Part shown: piece by piece, positions 17,544-26,032 of the stretch | How positions within the stretch are numbered: position 1 is the stretch's first letter | Layout of the letters: every line of letters starts with the position of its first letter | From: an uncultured Arachnia sp. | GTDB lineage: Bacteria; Actinomycetota; Actinomycetes; Propionibacteriales; Propionibacteriaceae | Length of the DNA stretch: 64,000 nucleotides | Direction: 5' to 3' | NCBI GenBank assembly: GCA_947493705.1 | Contig: CANLSH010000015.1 | Coordinates: 20,666-84,665 of the forward strand | Notes under the pieces: model-generated | Database searches by the model: none | What the model was told of the DNA's origin: nothing | Seen by the model: only the letters and a program-made list of their open reading frames with translations | Translations under genes and position numbers: made by a program

Positions 17544-18548
17544 ATGGAATACCGAAAGCTTGGGAATTCTGGCTTCAAAGTAAGTGCGGTGACATATGGA
17601 AACTGGCTGACACATGCGTCGCAAGTGGAAAATGATCGTGCCCACGCCTGTGTGAGGGCGGCGCTTGATGCAGGTATCACCACCTTTGACACAGCGGACG
17701 TCTACGCCAACACCGCTGCAGAGACCGTCCTCGGCGATGCACTCAGGGGTGAGCGTCGCGAGTCGCTGGAGATTTTCACCAAGGTCTACTTCCCCACAGG
17801 CCCCATGGGCCCCAATGACACCGGCCTGTCGCGCAAGCACATCATGGACAGCATCGACGGCTCCCTGTCACGGCTGCAGACGGATTACGTCGACCTCTAC
17901 CAAGCACACCGCTACGATCACGAGACGCCGCTTCAGGAGACAATGCAGGCGTTCGCCGACATCGTGCGCCAGGGCAAGGCCCTCTACATCGGGGTCAGCG
18001 AATGGGATGCAGAGCAGTTGCGCGCGGGGCATGAATTGGCTCGGGAACTGGGGTTCCAGCTCGTCAGCAACCAGCCGCAGTACTCGGCGCTGTGGCGGGT
18101 CATTGAGGAGAAGGTGGTGCCCACTTCAGAGGAACTCGGCATGTCGCAGGTGGTGTGGTCACCCATGGCTCAGGGGGTGCTGAGCGGCAAGTACAAGCCC
18201 GGACAGCCAGTCCCCGAGGGCAGCCGCGCCACGGATGAGAAGGGTGGTCAGAAGATGATCGAGCGCTGGATGCGCGACGAAGTTCTGACGGCCGTCCAGA
18301 AGCTCCAGCCTGTTGCTGATGGTTTGGACATCACCATGGCGCAGCTCGCCATCGCGTGGGTGCTGCAGAATCCGAACGTGGCAACGGCCATCATTGGGGC
18401 GTCCAAGCCGGAGCAGATCGCGCCCAGTGCCGAAATCTCCGGCCTGGAGCTGAGCGAGGACGTGATGACCACGATTGATGAGGCACTGGCTGACGTGATC
18501 GAGAGAGATCCTGCGCTGACGGAGTCACCCAAGCAGCGCCTGGTCTGA
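17544..18548 (+). CDS. Aldo/keto reductase, potassium-channel beta-subunit-like
   Basis: NADPH-dependent oxidoreductase with a TIM barrel; 334 residues. The N-terminus YRKLGNSGFKVSAVTYG is typical. The catalytic tetrad is visible: Asp in FDTADVY, Tyr in the same block, Lys in IFTKVYF and His in YQAHRYD. NADP-binding elements include VWSPMAQGVLSGKYK and IIGASKPEQI. It resembles the Kv-beta/YghZ branch, reducing aldehydes or other carbonyls; the substrate is unknown. ATG 17544 has GGAAGG 7 bases upstream. A hairpin terminator follows. Confidence 0.92.
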   Translation: MEYRKLGNSGFKVSAVTYGNWLTHASQVENDRAHACVRAALDAGITTFDTADVYANTAAETVLGDALRGERRESLEIFTKVYFPTGPMGPNDTGLSRKHIMDSIDGSLSRLQTDYVDLYQAHRYDHETPLQETMQAFADIVRQGKALYIGVSEWDAEQLRAGHELARELGFQLVSNQPQYSALWRVIEEKVVPTSEELGMSQVVWSPMAQGVLSGKYKPGQPVPEGSRATDEKGGQKMIERWMRDEVLTAVQKLQPVADGLDITMAQLAIAWVLQNPNVATAIIGASKPEQIAPSAEISGLELSEDVMTTIDEALADVIERDPALTESPKQRLV

Positions 18549-18562
18549 CGCGGCATTGGAAG

Positions 18563-18586
18563 GCGGGGGGATCAGCATCCCTCCGC
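18563..18586 (+). terminator. Rho-independent-like terminator after the aldo/keto reductase
   Basis: GCGGGGGGAT (18563-18572), loop CAGC, ATCCCTCCGC (18577-18586) form a 10-bp stem with one G-U pair, followed by TTT. It lies 14 bp past the reductase stop and separates it from the convergent ferritin gene. Confidence 0.6.
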
Positions 18587-18603
18587 TTTGTGCCAAGTGG
18601 TTC

Positions 18604-19122
18604 TCAGTTCTTCGAGGGCGCGCCGACTGCCCCGGGGCGTCGGCCGAGCTCGGCGTCAAGGCGGATCAAGCCACTGCCGTCCTCGCCGATCAATGTGATG
18701 CGGGCGATGATGGCGGACACCGTCGCCTCCTCCTCAAGCTGTTCCTCGATAAACCAGTTGAGAAGTGGGAGGGAATCAATGTCTCCGGTGCGCTGTGCCA
18801 GCCGGTAGATCTCGCGGATGGATTCAGACACCTTCTTCTCGTGTGCGAGGGCCGCTTCGAAAGCCTCCAGCACGGTGTCTGCGTGCGTGCCGGAAGGGCG
18901 TAGCGCCTGGATGAGTGGCGTGGCACCGCGATCCAACATGTGATCGACGAATTTGGCGGCATGGACCTGCTCCTCCTCCGCCTGGGCAGTGAACCATCCG
19001 GCGATCCCGGGCAGGTCTTTGGCTGCCATGTCGATGGACAGCTGGCGGTAGACAACCGCTGCCTCGAACTCCATCGTCACCTGATCATTGAAGGCCTGTT
19101 CCAACTCATCTGTGAGATCCAT
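18604..19122 (-). CDS. ftn: Ferritin (bacterial, iron storage)
   Basis: A 172-residue four-helix protein. Ferroxidase-centre ligands are visible: Glu in TMEFEAAVVYRQ (about E19), and Glu and His in AEEEQVHAAKF (about E51 and H54). Further acidic residues lie in FEAALAHE and WFIEEQLEEEATV. This fits the non-haem FtnA-type ferritins that oxidise and store iron. The short charged tail (RRPGAVGAPSKN) is not conserved. It is transcribed away from wecB, with about 90 bp between them. Confidence 0.92.
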   Translation of the reverse strand: MDLTDELEQAFNDQVTMEFEAAVVYRQLSIDMAAKDLPGIAGWFTAQAEEEQVHAAKFVDHMLDRGATPLIQALRPSGTHADTVLEAFEAALAHEKKVSESIREIYRLAQRTGDIDSLPLLNWFIEEQLEEEATVSAIIARITLIGEDGSGLIRLDAELGRRPGAVGAPSKN

Positions 19123-19213
19123 GGCACCAACCTACTCCCGAGAACGCGCCGGGTAGGGCCGTACCACAGCCTGTGGATAGGGTGATCGGACGGACAGCTC
19201 TGAGGGAGATGTG

Positions 19214-20365
19214 ATGAAACACGTCATGGTCATCTACGGCACCCGCCCCGAGGCGGTCAAGATGGCTCCCCTGATCCGGGCGCTGGAAGCTTCCCCTGTG
19301 CTCACCCCCATCGTCGTCAGTACGGGTCAGCACCGCGAGATGATGGACCAGGTGAACGCGTGGTTCGGCATCACACCAGATCTGGATCTGAAGGTGTTCA
19401 AGCACGGCGCGACACTGACAGAGCTGGCAGCGCGAATCCTGGAAAAGTTGCCGCAGATCCTCAGTGAACGTCGCCCGGATGCCGTGGTGGTGCAGGGCGA
19501 CACGACGACGGTGGCCATCGCCGCCATTGCCTGTTTCTACCACAACATTCCCGTCGCGCACCTGGAGGCAGGTCTGCGTTCCGGAGACATCCACTCACCT
19601 TTCCCGGAGGAGGCGAACCGGAAGCTGGCGGGCCAGGTCACCTCCCTGCACCTGGCACCCACGACCCTGTCCCGCGACAACCTGTTGCGCGAGGGCCTCG
19701 ACCCAGCGCTCATCAGCGTGGTGGGGAACACGGTGATCGATGCGCTCCACTGGACGGCGGAGAAAGAGATCACTTTCAGCGACCCCCGCATTGCCGCGCT
19801 GGCGGAGGAGGAGCGCCGCATTGTCCTGCTCACCACTCACCGCAGGGAGAACCTCGGGGAACCCATGCGCAGGATCGGCCGCGCCGTGGCGCACCTCGCC
19901 GCGGCCCGCCCGGACACCGTCTTCGTCTTCCCAGCACACAAGAACCCGAAGGTGCGCGACGAGATCCTGCCGCTCTTCAAGGACCAAGACAACATCGTGG
20001 TGTGTGAACCCCTGGACTATGCCGAGTTCGTGCACGTCCAGAAGCTGTCCTACCTGATTCTCACCGACTCCGGGGGAGTGCAGGAGGAAGCCCCCAGCCT
20101 GGGCAAGCCGGTTCTGGTCCTGCGGGAGAACACCGAACGGCCAGAGGCTGTGGAGGCAGGGACGGTCAAGTTGATCGGCACACTCACCGAGACAATCATT
20201 GCTGAGGTGGATGCGCTGCTGGATGACCCGGCTGCGTACAAGGCCATGTCCACAGCGGTCAATCCCTATGGTGACGGGCTGGCCGGTGAGCGCTCAGCAG
20301 CCGCCATCGCCGAACTGCTCAACGTGGGCAAGCGTCTGGAGGAGTTCCAGATCAAGCTCGGCTGA
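19214..20365 (+). CDS. wecB: UDP-N-acetylglucosamine 2-epimerase (non-hydrolysing)
   Basis: Interconverts UDP-GlcNAc and UDP-ManNAc; 383 residues. Family blocks are YGTRPEAVKMAPLI, QGDTTTVAIAA, HLEAGLRSGD, TTHRRENLGEPM and LTDSGGVQEEAPS. Together with WecC (38448) it would make UDP-ManNAcA for the surface polymer. It is the first gene of the glycan locus on this side. ATG 19214 is preferred over the GTG three bases earlier because GGAG sits 5 bases upstream. TAGGGT at 19178 is a possible -10. The REP-like repeat at 20498 follows. Confidence 0.93.
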   Translation: MKHVMVIYGTRPEAVKMAPLIRALEASPVLTPIVVSTGQHREMMDQVNAWFGITPDLDLKVFKHGATLTELAARILEKLPQILSERRPDAVVVQGDTTTVAIAAIACFYHNIPVAHLEAGLRSGDIHSPFPEEANRKLAGQVTSLHLAPTTLSRDNLLREGLDPALISVVGNTVIDALHWTAEKEITFSDPRIAALAEEERRIVLLTTHRRENLGEPMRRIGRAVAHLAAARPDTVFVFPAHKNPKVRDEILPLFKDQDNIVVCEPLDYAEFVHVQKLSYLILTDSGGVQEEAPSLGKPVLVLRENTERPEAVEAGTVKLIGTLTETIIAEVDALLDDPAAYKAMSTAVNPYGDGLAGERSAAAIAELLNVGKRLEEFQIKLG

Positions 20366-20497
20366 GCCGATCTGGCGCCGCTGCTGTTCGCGGCCACGTG
20401 TTTCGTCGAGCATGAGACGGATCCACGTGTGCTCAGTCTTTTCGAAGACCCAGTTCTCGATGGCCGGGGGCGGGTCTGGGTTGATCTTTCCGTTCAT

Positions 20498-20592
20498 CGA
20501 GTAGCGGCTGGCGAGGGACGAGCCTGCCGCGTGTCGAGATGTCGTCAGTTCGCGTGCAACGTCTCGACACGCTCGCTGGCGCTCGCTACTCG
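20498..20592. repeat. REP-like nested palindromic repeat
   Basis: An outer arm CGAGTAGCG (20498-20506) pairs with CGCTACTCG (20584-20592); an inner arm GTGTCGAGA (20531-20539) pairs with TCTCGACAC (20562-20570). The same sequence family (CGAGTAGCGAGCG, CGAGTGTGTCGAGAC) recurs at the window's right end. Such elements are widespread in actinobacterial intergenic regions. It sits between convergent genes and might also end transcription. Confidence 0.7.
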
Positions 20593-20614
20593 ACGGGCAG
20601 TGCGGGGGTCGCGC

Positions 20615-21604
20615 TTACCACTCAATGGGAGGGACGGCGCTCCCGGCCACCCGCCTGCGTGACGCCGTGCGGGACAGTCGTCGGACCGCGCCGTACCTGC
20701 GTGCCTGGTTCCAGTCGAGCATGGCGGAGCCCGTCAGCAGTTCATACATCTCGAGGAACTCTTCGAGGACACGGAATCCGGGCGTCGAAGCTTCGAGGGC
20801 GAGATCCACCCAGTGCAGGGCGTCCTCTGACAGGACGGCCGAGCGGCGCCACGGGTGGACGACGGCGAGATCGCCCCCCAGCAGTCGTGACAGTGAAGCG
20901 TACACATGAGATTCGAAGGCGAAACTCGAATCCGCGTCGAACTCCACGACGATCGAACTCAGCCAACTCGGCTTCTCCCAGTTGTCGCCGACGCTGTCTC
21001 CAACAAGTGTGCCCGTGATGAGGACGGCTCCTCGTAGCGGGCCCGCGCACGAGATGTGGGCGCCACCCTCTGCGCTGGTGAAACGTCCCGCCTCTGCGGT
21101 ACGCAGACCCTCGAGAACCACATCCCATCGCGAGTCGCCCGGATCCTTGCTCAGGTCAGTGACCGCGAGCGTGTGAGCCAACGCGGCGAGTTCAGGGCGA
21201 CCTATCACCTCAGCAATCTGGTCGACCGCTGAGGAGGCACCGTCGACGTGGACGACAGTGACGTTGCGATAGTGACGCTGTGCCAGCTCTATGCGTTGTT
21301 CAACGTAGCGCGCATGGGCTGTCACTCCCGCGATCCGCGCCTGGTGCTCGGGCGGCGGCACGTGTTCCACAGGCCAACTGAAACGCCGTACGCTCTGGAA
21401 GACGGGAAACTCTGTGAAAAGCACGATCCGGAACGTCGGTGACACCGACTGCAGGATCCCCACCCCTGCGGCCTCCGCCTCAACCCTGAGAGGCGGCAAC
21501 CCGTGAATGTGCAGCAGGATGGTGGGCATGGTGGCTTTGTCCGAGATGCCTTCCAGCAGCGCGTTGTGAGGGACAATCCGTCCCGATGGCCCTGCCTCCG
21601 TCAT
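20615..21604 (-). CDS. Unrecognised protein of the glycan locus
   Basis: 329 residues with no family I can name. It has no signal peptide or membrane helix. Features include HIHGLPPLRVEAE, a run RIVLFTEFPVFQSVRRF, a central VAVTDLSKD-like region and an Arg-rich tail (RRLSRTASRRRVAG). Its ATG overlaps the frame-corrected stop of the preceding glycosyltransferase as ATGA, so the two are co-translated and probably act together. It could be a divergent transferase or a partner subunit. Evidence that it is real: long, codon-typical and exactly spaced. Confidence 0.7.
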   Translation of the reverse strand: MTEAGPSGRIVPHNALLEGISDKATMPTILLHIHGLPPLRVEAEAAGVGILQSVSPTFRIVLFTEFPVFQSVRRFSWPVEHVPPPEHQARIAGVTAHARYVEQRIELAQRHYRNVTVVHVDGASSAVDQIAEVIGRPELAALAHTLAVTDLSKDPGDSRWDVVLEGLRTAEAGRFTSAEGGAHISCAGPLRGAVLITGTLVGDSVGDNWEKPSWLSSIVVEFDADSSFAFESHVYASLSRLLGGDLAVVHPWRRSAVLSEDALHWVDLALEASTPGFRVLEEFLEMYELLTGSAMLDWNQARRYGAVRRLSRTASRRRVAGSAVPPIEW

Positions 21605-23873
21605 GGCCGGGCCCCCTTCGCGTGTTGACGTGCTCGCCAGGCACCAAGAACGAGCCTGGCCGCCTCAACAGTTCCGTTCTCGTCACCCAGTTCGGCCAAT
21701 CGCTGCGCAATCGCGGACCTCGTCGTGTCGTCGCACATCTGGTCGACGGCGTCATGGATGCCGACGGTGTCGTCGCCAACGCTCGCAGCCCATAGCCGAC
21801 GTCAGCTGCCCAGCGCGCTCGGGCGTCCTGATCGTCGGTCATCATGTCCGTGTTCGGGATCCATATCGTGGGGAGAGCGCCAGTCATCCACTCCGAGAAC
21901 GAGTTGTACCCATTGGCCGAGACCGCAAAGTCGAATGCATGTGTGTAACGGGACAAGGGAAAGGTGCTGATGGTACGAGAGTTTGCGACGGCGTCGTTCA
22001 CGGAGATCGGGGCCTTTGTCAGGATCGTTTCCCACTGTGGGTGGCGCTGAATGGCCGCCAGCACCACCGACAACGTTGATGTGAGGTCCTTCGCGTTCCC
22101 CACCCCGAGAGTTATCAGAGCGAGCCTGCGATCGGGGATGTCATCAAGACCGAGTTCGGCCAGAGCTTGCTCGCGGGGAAGAATCTCCGGTGCCGACAGG
22201 ACCGTCATGGGTGCCACCCCCACCGCCGCATCATTGGCGCGTGTCGTGGCACCCTGGTCGTAGTCCCGTGCATGTTCACCCGGTTCGATGATGAGGTCAA
22301 AATGCGGCGCATTCGCGAGCTGGTGTGCAGTGATGTGTGGTTTCCACATACCGCGCCGCACCCAGACGCTCATGACGTCCCTTTCGGCGAACGCTGCGGT
22401 CATGCCACGGTACGGCGCCGTCCCGTCGAACAGCACAATCTTGGCGTCGTAGTGGTCAATGGCAGCTAGGATGCGCTCGTTGAGGTACGCGTGCCACAGA
22501 CCGCCCGTGGTTCCGATCGCGGAGCTGTAGGGCACGTACTCGTACGGAAAACCGGCGGCGGAGACGACGTTGACGCCCTGTGACATGGAGAAGAACACGG
22601 GGCTGAAGTGCTCAGCAGCGACGCGGGCCAGACCAAGCATTCGCGTGAGATGACCCATGCCATTGCCGTTGCTGGTCACAAAGAGTGCTCGGGGGCGTTG
22701 ATCAACCTGAAATCGGCTGACGGGTAGCTGTTGGCCGGTGCTCAGGATCTGGGACGGGAGTTTCAGTACGGGTTCAGGAACACTTCGCTCGACCGGCATG
22801 GAAGGCTTCGAGCTCTGAGGACTCGCCCGGAGGGCGCGCATGCGCTCGACGTGCACATCGGGTCCGTGGGCCCTTGCGAAGTCCTGACCGATCGCTGACT
22901 GTGCCAGGAAGTCGCGGTCTCCAGCACGGAACTCGTCGATGATGCGCTGAACATCTGATGGGTGCCCGTAGACCGCCGCATCACCATAAGTCACGCGCAG
23001 GTACTCGGGGAGGATGACGACAGCGCCACTCCACAACGCCTCCATGATGGCCCGGCCGAAAGCCTCGAACATGTCCGAGCGGTGAAAGTAGACCCAGAAG
23101 TCGATCTCTTGCAGAAAATCCATGGGCGCCATCGACCCGAATCGATGGATAGTCCAGTTCTCCGGCCGATAACCGAGCGCGTCGATCGCAGGGTTGGCAC
23201 CTCCCAGGATGGAGACGTCGTAGTCTCCGGTGACCGGGTACGCAGACACAATGTCCTCAGCCACCTCAGGCCATTTCTCGCGCTGGGGACGGGAGTGCCG
23301 TCCAATGCGGGGCCTGTCGGCGTCGAAACCCTGACGAACAGGAAGATCGTCACGCAGCGCGATGATGTTGGACCAGTCGTACGGCAGCACCGAGACTTCG
23401 TCGGTGAAGGACTCAAGTGACTGGCGCACCACCGGTCCGATGGGAGCCCACGTTGGCGTCACCCCCAGACGCCTTCTGATGGCATCTGTGATGGCAACGA
23501 CGTCGTACTCGGCACTGCCATCGGGACGCACCGCCGCCTGGTTGGCAATCATGACGGCCTGGTCCACGCGGACGTGCCGCGACAGGTCCGGGATCGATTC
23601 AGCCGCGCTGGGGTGACGCAGCAGCGCTATCCGTGCGTGCAGCGGCGTCGCCGGCATGACGGGCTCCACCTGCTGCGGCGACAACGCACCGGTGATGATG
23701 GGTGCCCAGGCTCGGATCCGTGTCCGTGATTCGGAGGAGAGCCGGCTGTTGCAGTGCACCAACCCTGTACGAAGACCCATCTCCTTGTGTACTGCAAGCT
23801 CTTGGGCGTTGCTGTGGTTGGTGCCTCCTGGTAGCCGGAAGTCGCTGATCATCAGAGCGTCCAGTTCGAGCAT
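21601..23873 (-). CDS. Two-domain glycosyltransferase with an apparent -1 frameshift near 21780
   Basis: Residues 1 to about 345 form a GT4-like GT-B enzyme (SDFRLPGGTNHS near the start; FEAFGRAIMEALWSGAVVI donor-site block). From about 395 a second GT28/MurG-like enzyme begins (VTSNGNGMGHLTRMLGLAR; VSANGYNSFSEW). The uninterrupted frame runs on to 21480 but turns to Thr/Arg/Pro-rich nonsense after GYGLRAL. Shifting by -1 near 21775-21795 restores DDTVGIHDAVDQM and an AIAQRLAELG helix. It then stops at 21601-21603, overlapping the next gene's ATG exactly. This is either a sequencing or assembly error, a real mutation, or recoding. ATG 23873 directly follows the stop of the membrane protein gene. 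Confidence 0.85.
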
Positions 23874-24377
23874 CTAGTGCACCCCGTCGTTTCGGTTGGC
23901 GAGGAGATGAACCAGGAACATCTCCAGATCACGCTCGCTGAAAGGTGCCTGCCGTTGCGGGCTGTCCTCACGGCGCGCAGGAACCTCCCGCACCATGGCA
24001 TCCAACGACGATTGGATGCCCGCCAGGCGCTCGGAGCAGTCGTGTAAGTGAAGCTCGGCCGTCATCTCCTGAGTCATCCTGTTATTGATCTGCACACAAC
24101 GCTGCTCGGCCTGCGCGACGAGGTGCTGCACCTCCAGGAGCTTGGCATCGTGGCGTCGCAGTGACTTGGCAACGGCCGGGGCGTTGCGCTGGTGCAAAAT
24201 TATGACCGCGAGCGTCAGCAGCAGCACAGCGGAGCCGATGAGCAGCAACGCCAGGATCGGCTCGGCAAGAGCGAAACTCGTAGCTGCCGCAACCAGCGCG
24301 ACGGCGGTGAAGGCGACGGATAGGACAATGATTCTCGACTGCAGAAGATGGCTGAGCCCGGCCGTTCGGCGGCTCAT
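23874..24377 (-). CDS. Small membrane protein: two-helix hairpin plus coiled coil
   Basis: 167 residues. Two adjacent hydrophobic segments (IIVLSVAFTAVALVAAA and ILALLLIGSAVLLLTLAVII) are followed by a charged helical stretch of about 70 residues, then a short C-terminal domain (SERDLEMFLVHLLANR). No enzyme motifs are seen. The same layout begins the 1410-residue glycosyltransferase and the methyltransferase, so it may be a scaffold or anchor for the glycan enzymes (inference). ATG 24377 has GAGGTGGG upstream. The stop is immediately followed by the next ATG. Confidence 0.75.
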   Translation of the reverse strand: MSRRTAGLSHLLQSRIIVLSVAFTAVALVAAATSFALAEPILALLLIGSAVLLLTLAVIILHQRNAPAVAKSLRRHDAKLLEVQHLVAQAEQRCVQINNRMTQEMTAELHLHDCSERLAGIQSSLDAMVREVPARREDSPQRQAPFSERDLEMFLVHLLANRNDGVH

Positions 24378-24772
24378 TGCCCCACCTCTGGAGAAGTGGC
24401 TTGCCAATGTCTCCACCCACGCGCAATCGTGGAGAGCTCCCGCACCCAGCGAGCGCGCTCATCATTTTGTGGCAGTGATGCGAAAACAAGCGTCATGGCG
24501 AGGGGCTTTCTGGTCCGGGTTCGGCTGTGAGTGTAGCGAGACCATCGGCAATCGCGCCCACCGCATGAGCCGTGTTGGCGGGCCGCTCTCGGTCCGGCCA
24601 CTGCCAGCCGGCCCTGATCCGGGCCGGTGAACCTGTAAATGCGTTCGGCAGTTGCGAGGAATCACAGCAGTGCAGGCGCCACCTTTGCGTGCTGCCTTCC
24701 GCGTGGTCCCAATGGTGAACGTGAGCCAGCTCACATCAGCTATCGTGTGGCCGGGTGAATGGAGGAAGTCAC
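24378..24772. other. 395-bp divergent intergenic region
   Basis: Contains a 7-bp GC hairpin (CCGGCCC 24608-24614 with GGGCCGG 24621-24627) not followed by T, and a CRP-type palindrome at 24720. TATCGT (24741-24746) is a possible -10 for the rightward operon. I see no coding sequence. Confidence 0.5.
24720..24735. promoter_or_regulatory. CRP/GlxR-like operator upstream of the sugar dehydrogenase operon
   Basis: CGTGA-GCCAGC-TCACA matches the cAMP-receptor-protein consensus TGTGA-N6-TCACA at nine of ten defined positions, with a perfect GTGAGC/GCTCAC inverted repeat at its core. It lies about 37 bp before the GTG start at 24773 and just upstream of a possible -10 (24741). This suggests CRP-family control of the 24773-33490 operon. 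Confidence 0.5.
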
Positions 24773-26026
24773 GTGAAACGCGAAGTGACGATCATTGGGC
24801 AGGGATACGTTGGGCTGCCGTTGGCCAAGGAAGCCGCGGCTGGTGGCTGGCAAGTGCACGGCCTGGACGTGAATGAGCAGACTGCAGTGGCGCTCAATGA
24901 AGCTCGTTCGCACGTGGATGACGTGAGTGACTCTGACGTGGCGCAGATGATTGCAGACGGCTACCGAGCTTCAACGGACCCTCAGGTCATATCGCGCTCA
25001 TCGGTGGTGGTTGTCTGCGTTCCAACGCCGTTGGCAGAGGGCGGTGGTCCTGATCTCGCGGCCGTACGTGACTCGGCAGTCGCAATAGGAGCGAATCTGA
25101 CCCCTGGAACACTGATCATCCTGGAGTCCACGACATACCCGGGAACGACGGAGAACGTGCTGGTTCCCATCATTGAAGCCGAGAGCGGGATGAAAGTCGA
25201 GACGGATTTTGATGTCGCGTTCTCGCCCGAGCGGGTGAATCCCGGGGATGCCGTCTATGGCATCAAAAACACACCCAAGCTGGTGGGCGGAGTGAATTCC
25301 AGAGCCTCGCAGCGTGCCGTCGACTTCTATGCCACATTCATCGATACCGTCGTTGAGCTTTCCGGCCCCAAGGAGGCGGAAACCGCGAAACTGCTCGAGA
25401 ACACGTTTCGGCACGTCAATATTGCGCTCGTCAATGAGATGACGAAGTTCTGTCACGAGATGGGCATCGATATCTGGGAAGTTATCCGGGGCGCCGCCAC
25501 CAAACCGTTTGGCTTCATGGAGTTCACGCCGGGTCCCGGTGTTGGTGGGCACTGCATACCGATTGATCCGAACTATCTTGCCTACGAGGTGAGAAGTCAG
25601 CTCGGATACCCGTTTCGTTTTGTTGAATTGGCGCAAGAGATAAACAACTCCATGCCGAACTACGTCGCAACCCGCATCACTTTGATGTTGAATGACGAGT
25701 CCAAGTCTGTCCGGGGCTCCAAGATCCTGCTTCTTGGTGTCACATACAAGCCGGATATTGCAGATCAGCGCGAATCGCCGTCAGTTGCCGTGGCGGATCG
25801 GCTCCGCGAACTGGGAGCTGATGTTTCCTATCACGATCCTTTCGTGGCGGAGTGGAAACTCTCTGACACGGCACTCAGTCGAGTGGAGGATCTCGACGCC
25901 GCTCTGGCCGAAGCAGATCTCACTGTTCTGCTGCAAGCGCACTCCTCCTACGACTTCGAGACAATACAGAAACGAGCTTCCCAGTTCTTCGATACGCGGG
26001 GAAAAACCACTGGCGTCAGGCTCTGA
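24773..26026 (+). CDS. UDP-glucose/UDP-N-acetylhexosamine 6-dehydrogenase
   Basis: NAD-dependent oxidation of a UDP-sugar C6 to the uronic acid; 417 residues. Visible features are the Rossmann motif GQGYVGLPLAKEA, VPTPLAEGGGPDL, ESTTYPGTT, FSPERVNPGD and the catalytic cysteine in GVGGHCIPIDPNY, with GVTYKPDIADQRES in the C-terminal domain. It resembles WbpA/Cap-type UDP-GlcNAc dehydrogenases, but a UDP-glucose substrate is possible. That would provide the glucuronic acid needed by the secreted C5-epimerase. GTG 24773 is preferred because GGAGG lies 7 bases upstream; an in-frame ATG at 24755 overlaps that site. Confidence 0.9.
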   Translation: MKREVTIIGQGYVGLPLAKEAAAGGWQVHGLDVNEQTAVALNEARSHVDDVSDSDVAQMIADGYRASTDPQVISRSSVVVVCVPTPLAEGGGPDLAAVRDSAVAIGANLTPGTLIILESTTYPGTTENVLVPIIEAESGMKVETDFDVAFSPERVNPGDAVYGIKNTPKLVGGVNSRASQRAVDFYATFIDTVVELSGPKEAETAKLLENTFRHVNIALVNEMTKFCHEMGIDIWEVIRGAATKPFGFMEFTPGPGVGGHCIPIDPNYLAYEVRSQLGYPFRFVELAQEINNSMPNYVATRITLMLNDESKSVRGSKILLLGVTYKPDIADQRESPSVAVADRLRELGADVSYHDPFVAEWKLSDTALSRVEDLDAALAEADLTVLLQAHSSYDFETIQKRASQFFDTRGKTTGVRL

Positions 26027-26032
26027 CGAAGG

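Noticed and set aside
17188..17544. 118-codon leftward open frame in the whiB upstream gap
   Set aside because: No ribosome site, no recognisable motif, and it overlaps the whiB start and the reductase start.
21480..21600. Readthrough extension of the two-domain glycosyltransferase to 21480
   Set aside because: It is out-of-frame low-complexity sequence overlapping the next gene by 125 bp; the corrected frame ends at 21601 with a neat ATGA overlap.
21770..21800. Programmed -1 frameshift signal
   Set aside because: No X-XXY-YYZ slippery heptamer or strong downstream stem that I can see, so I do not claim recoding.
24608..24627. Terminator hairpin in the 24378-24772 gap
   Set aside because: The stem is only 7 bp, has no T run, and no gene ends upstream of it.
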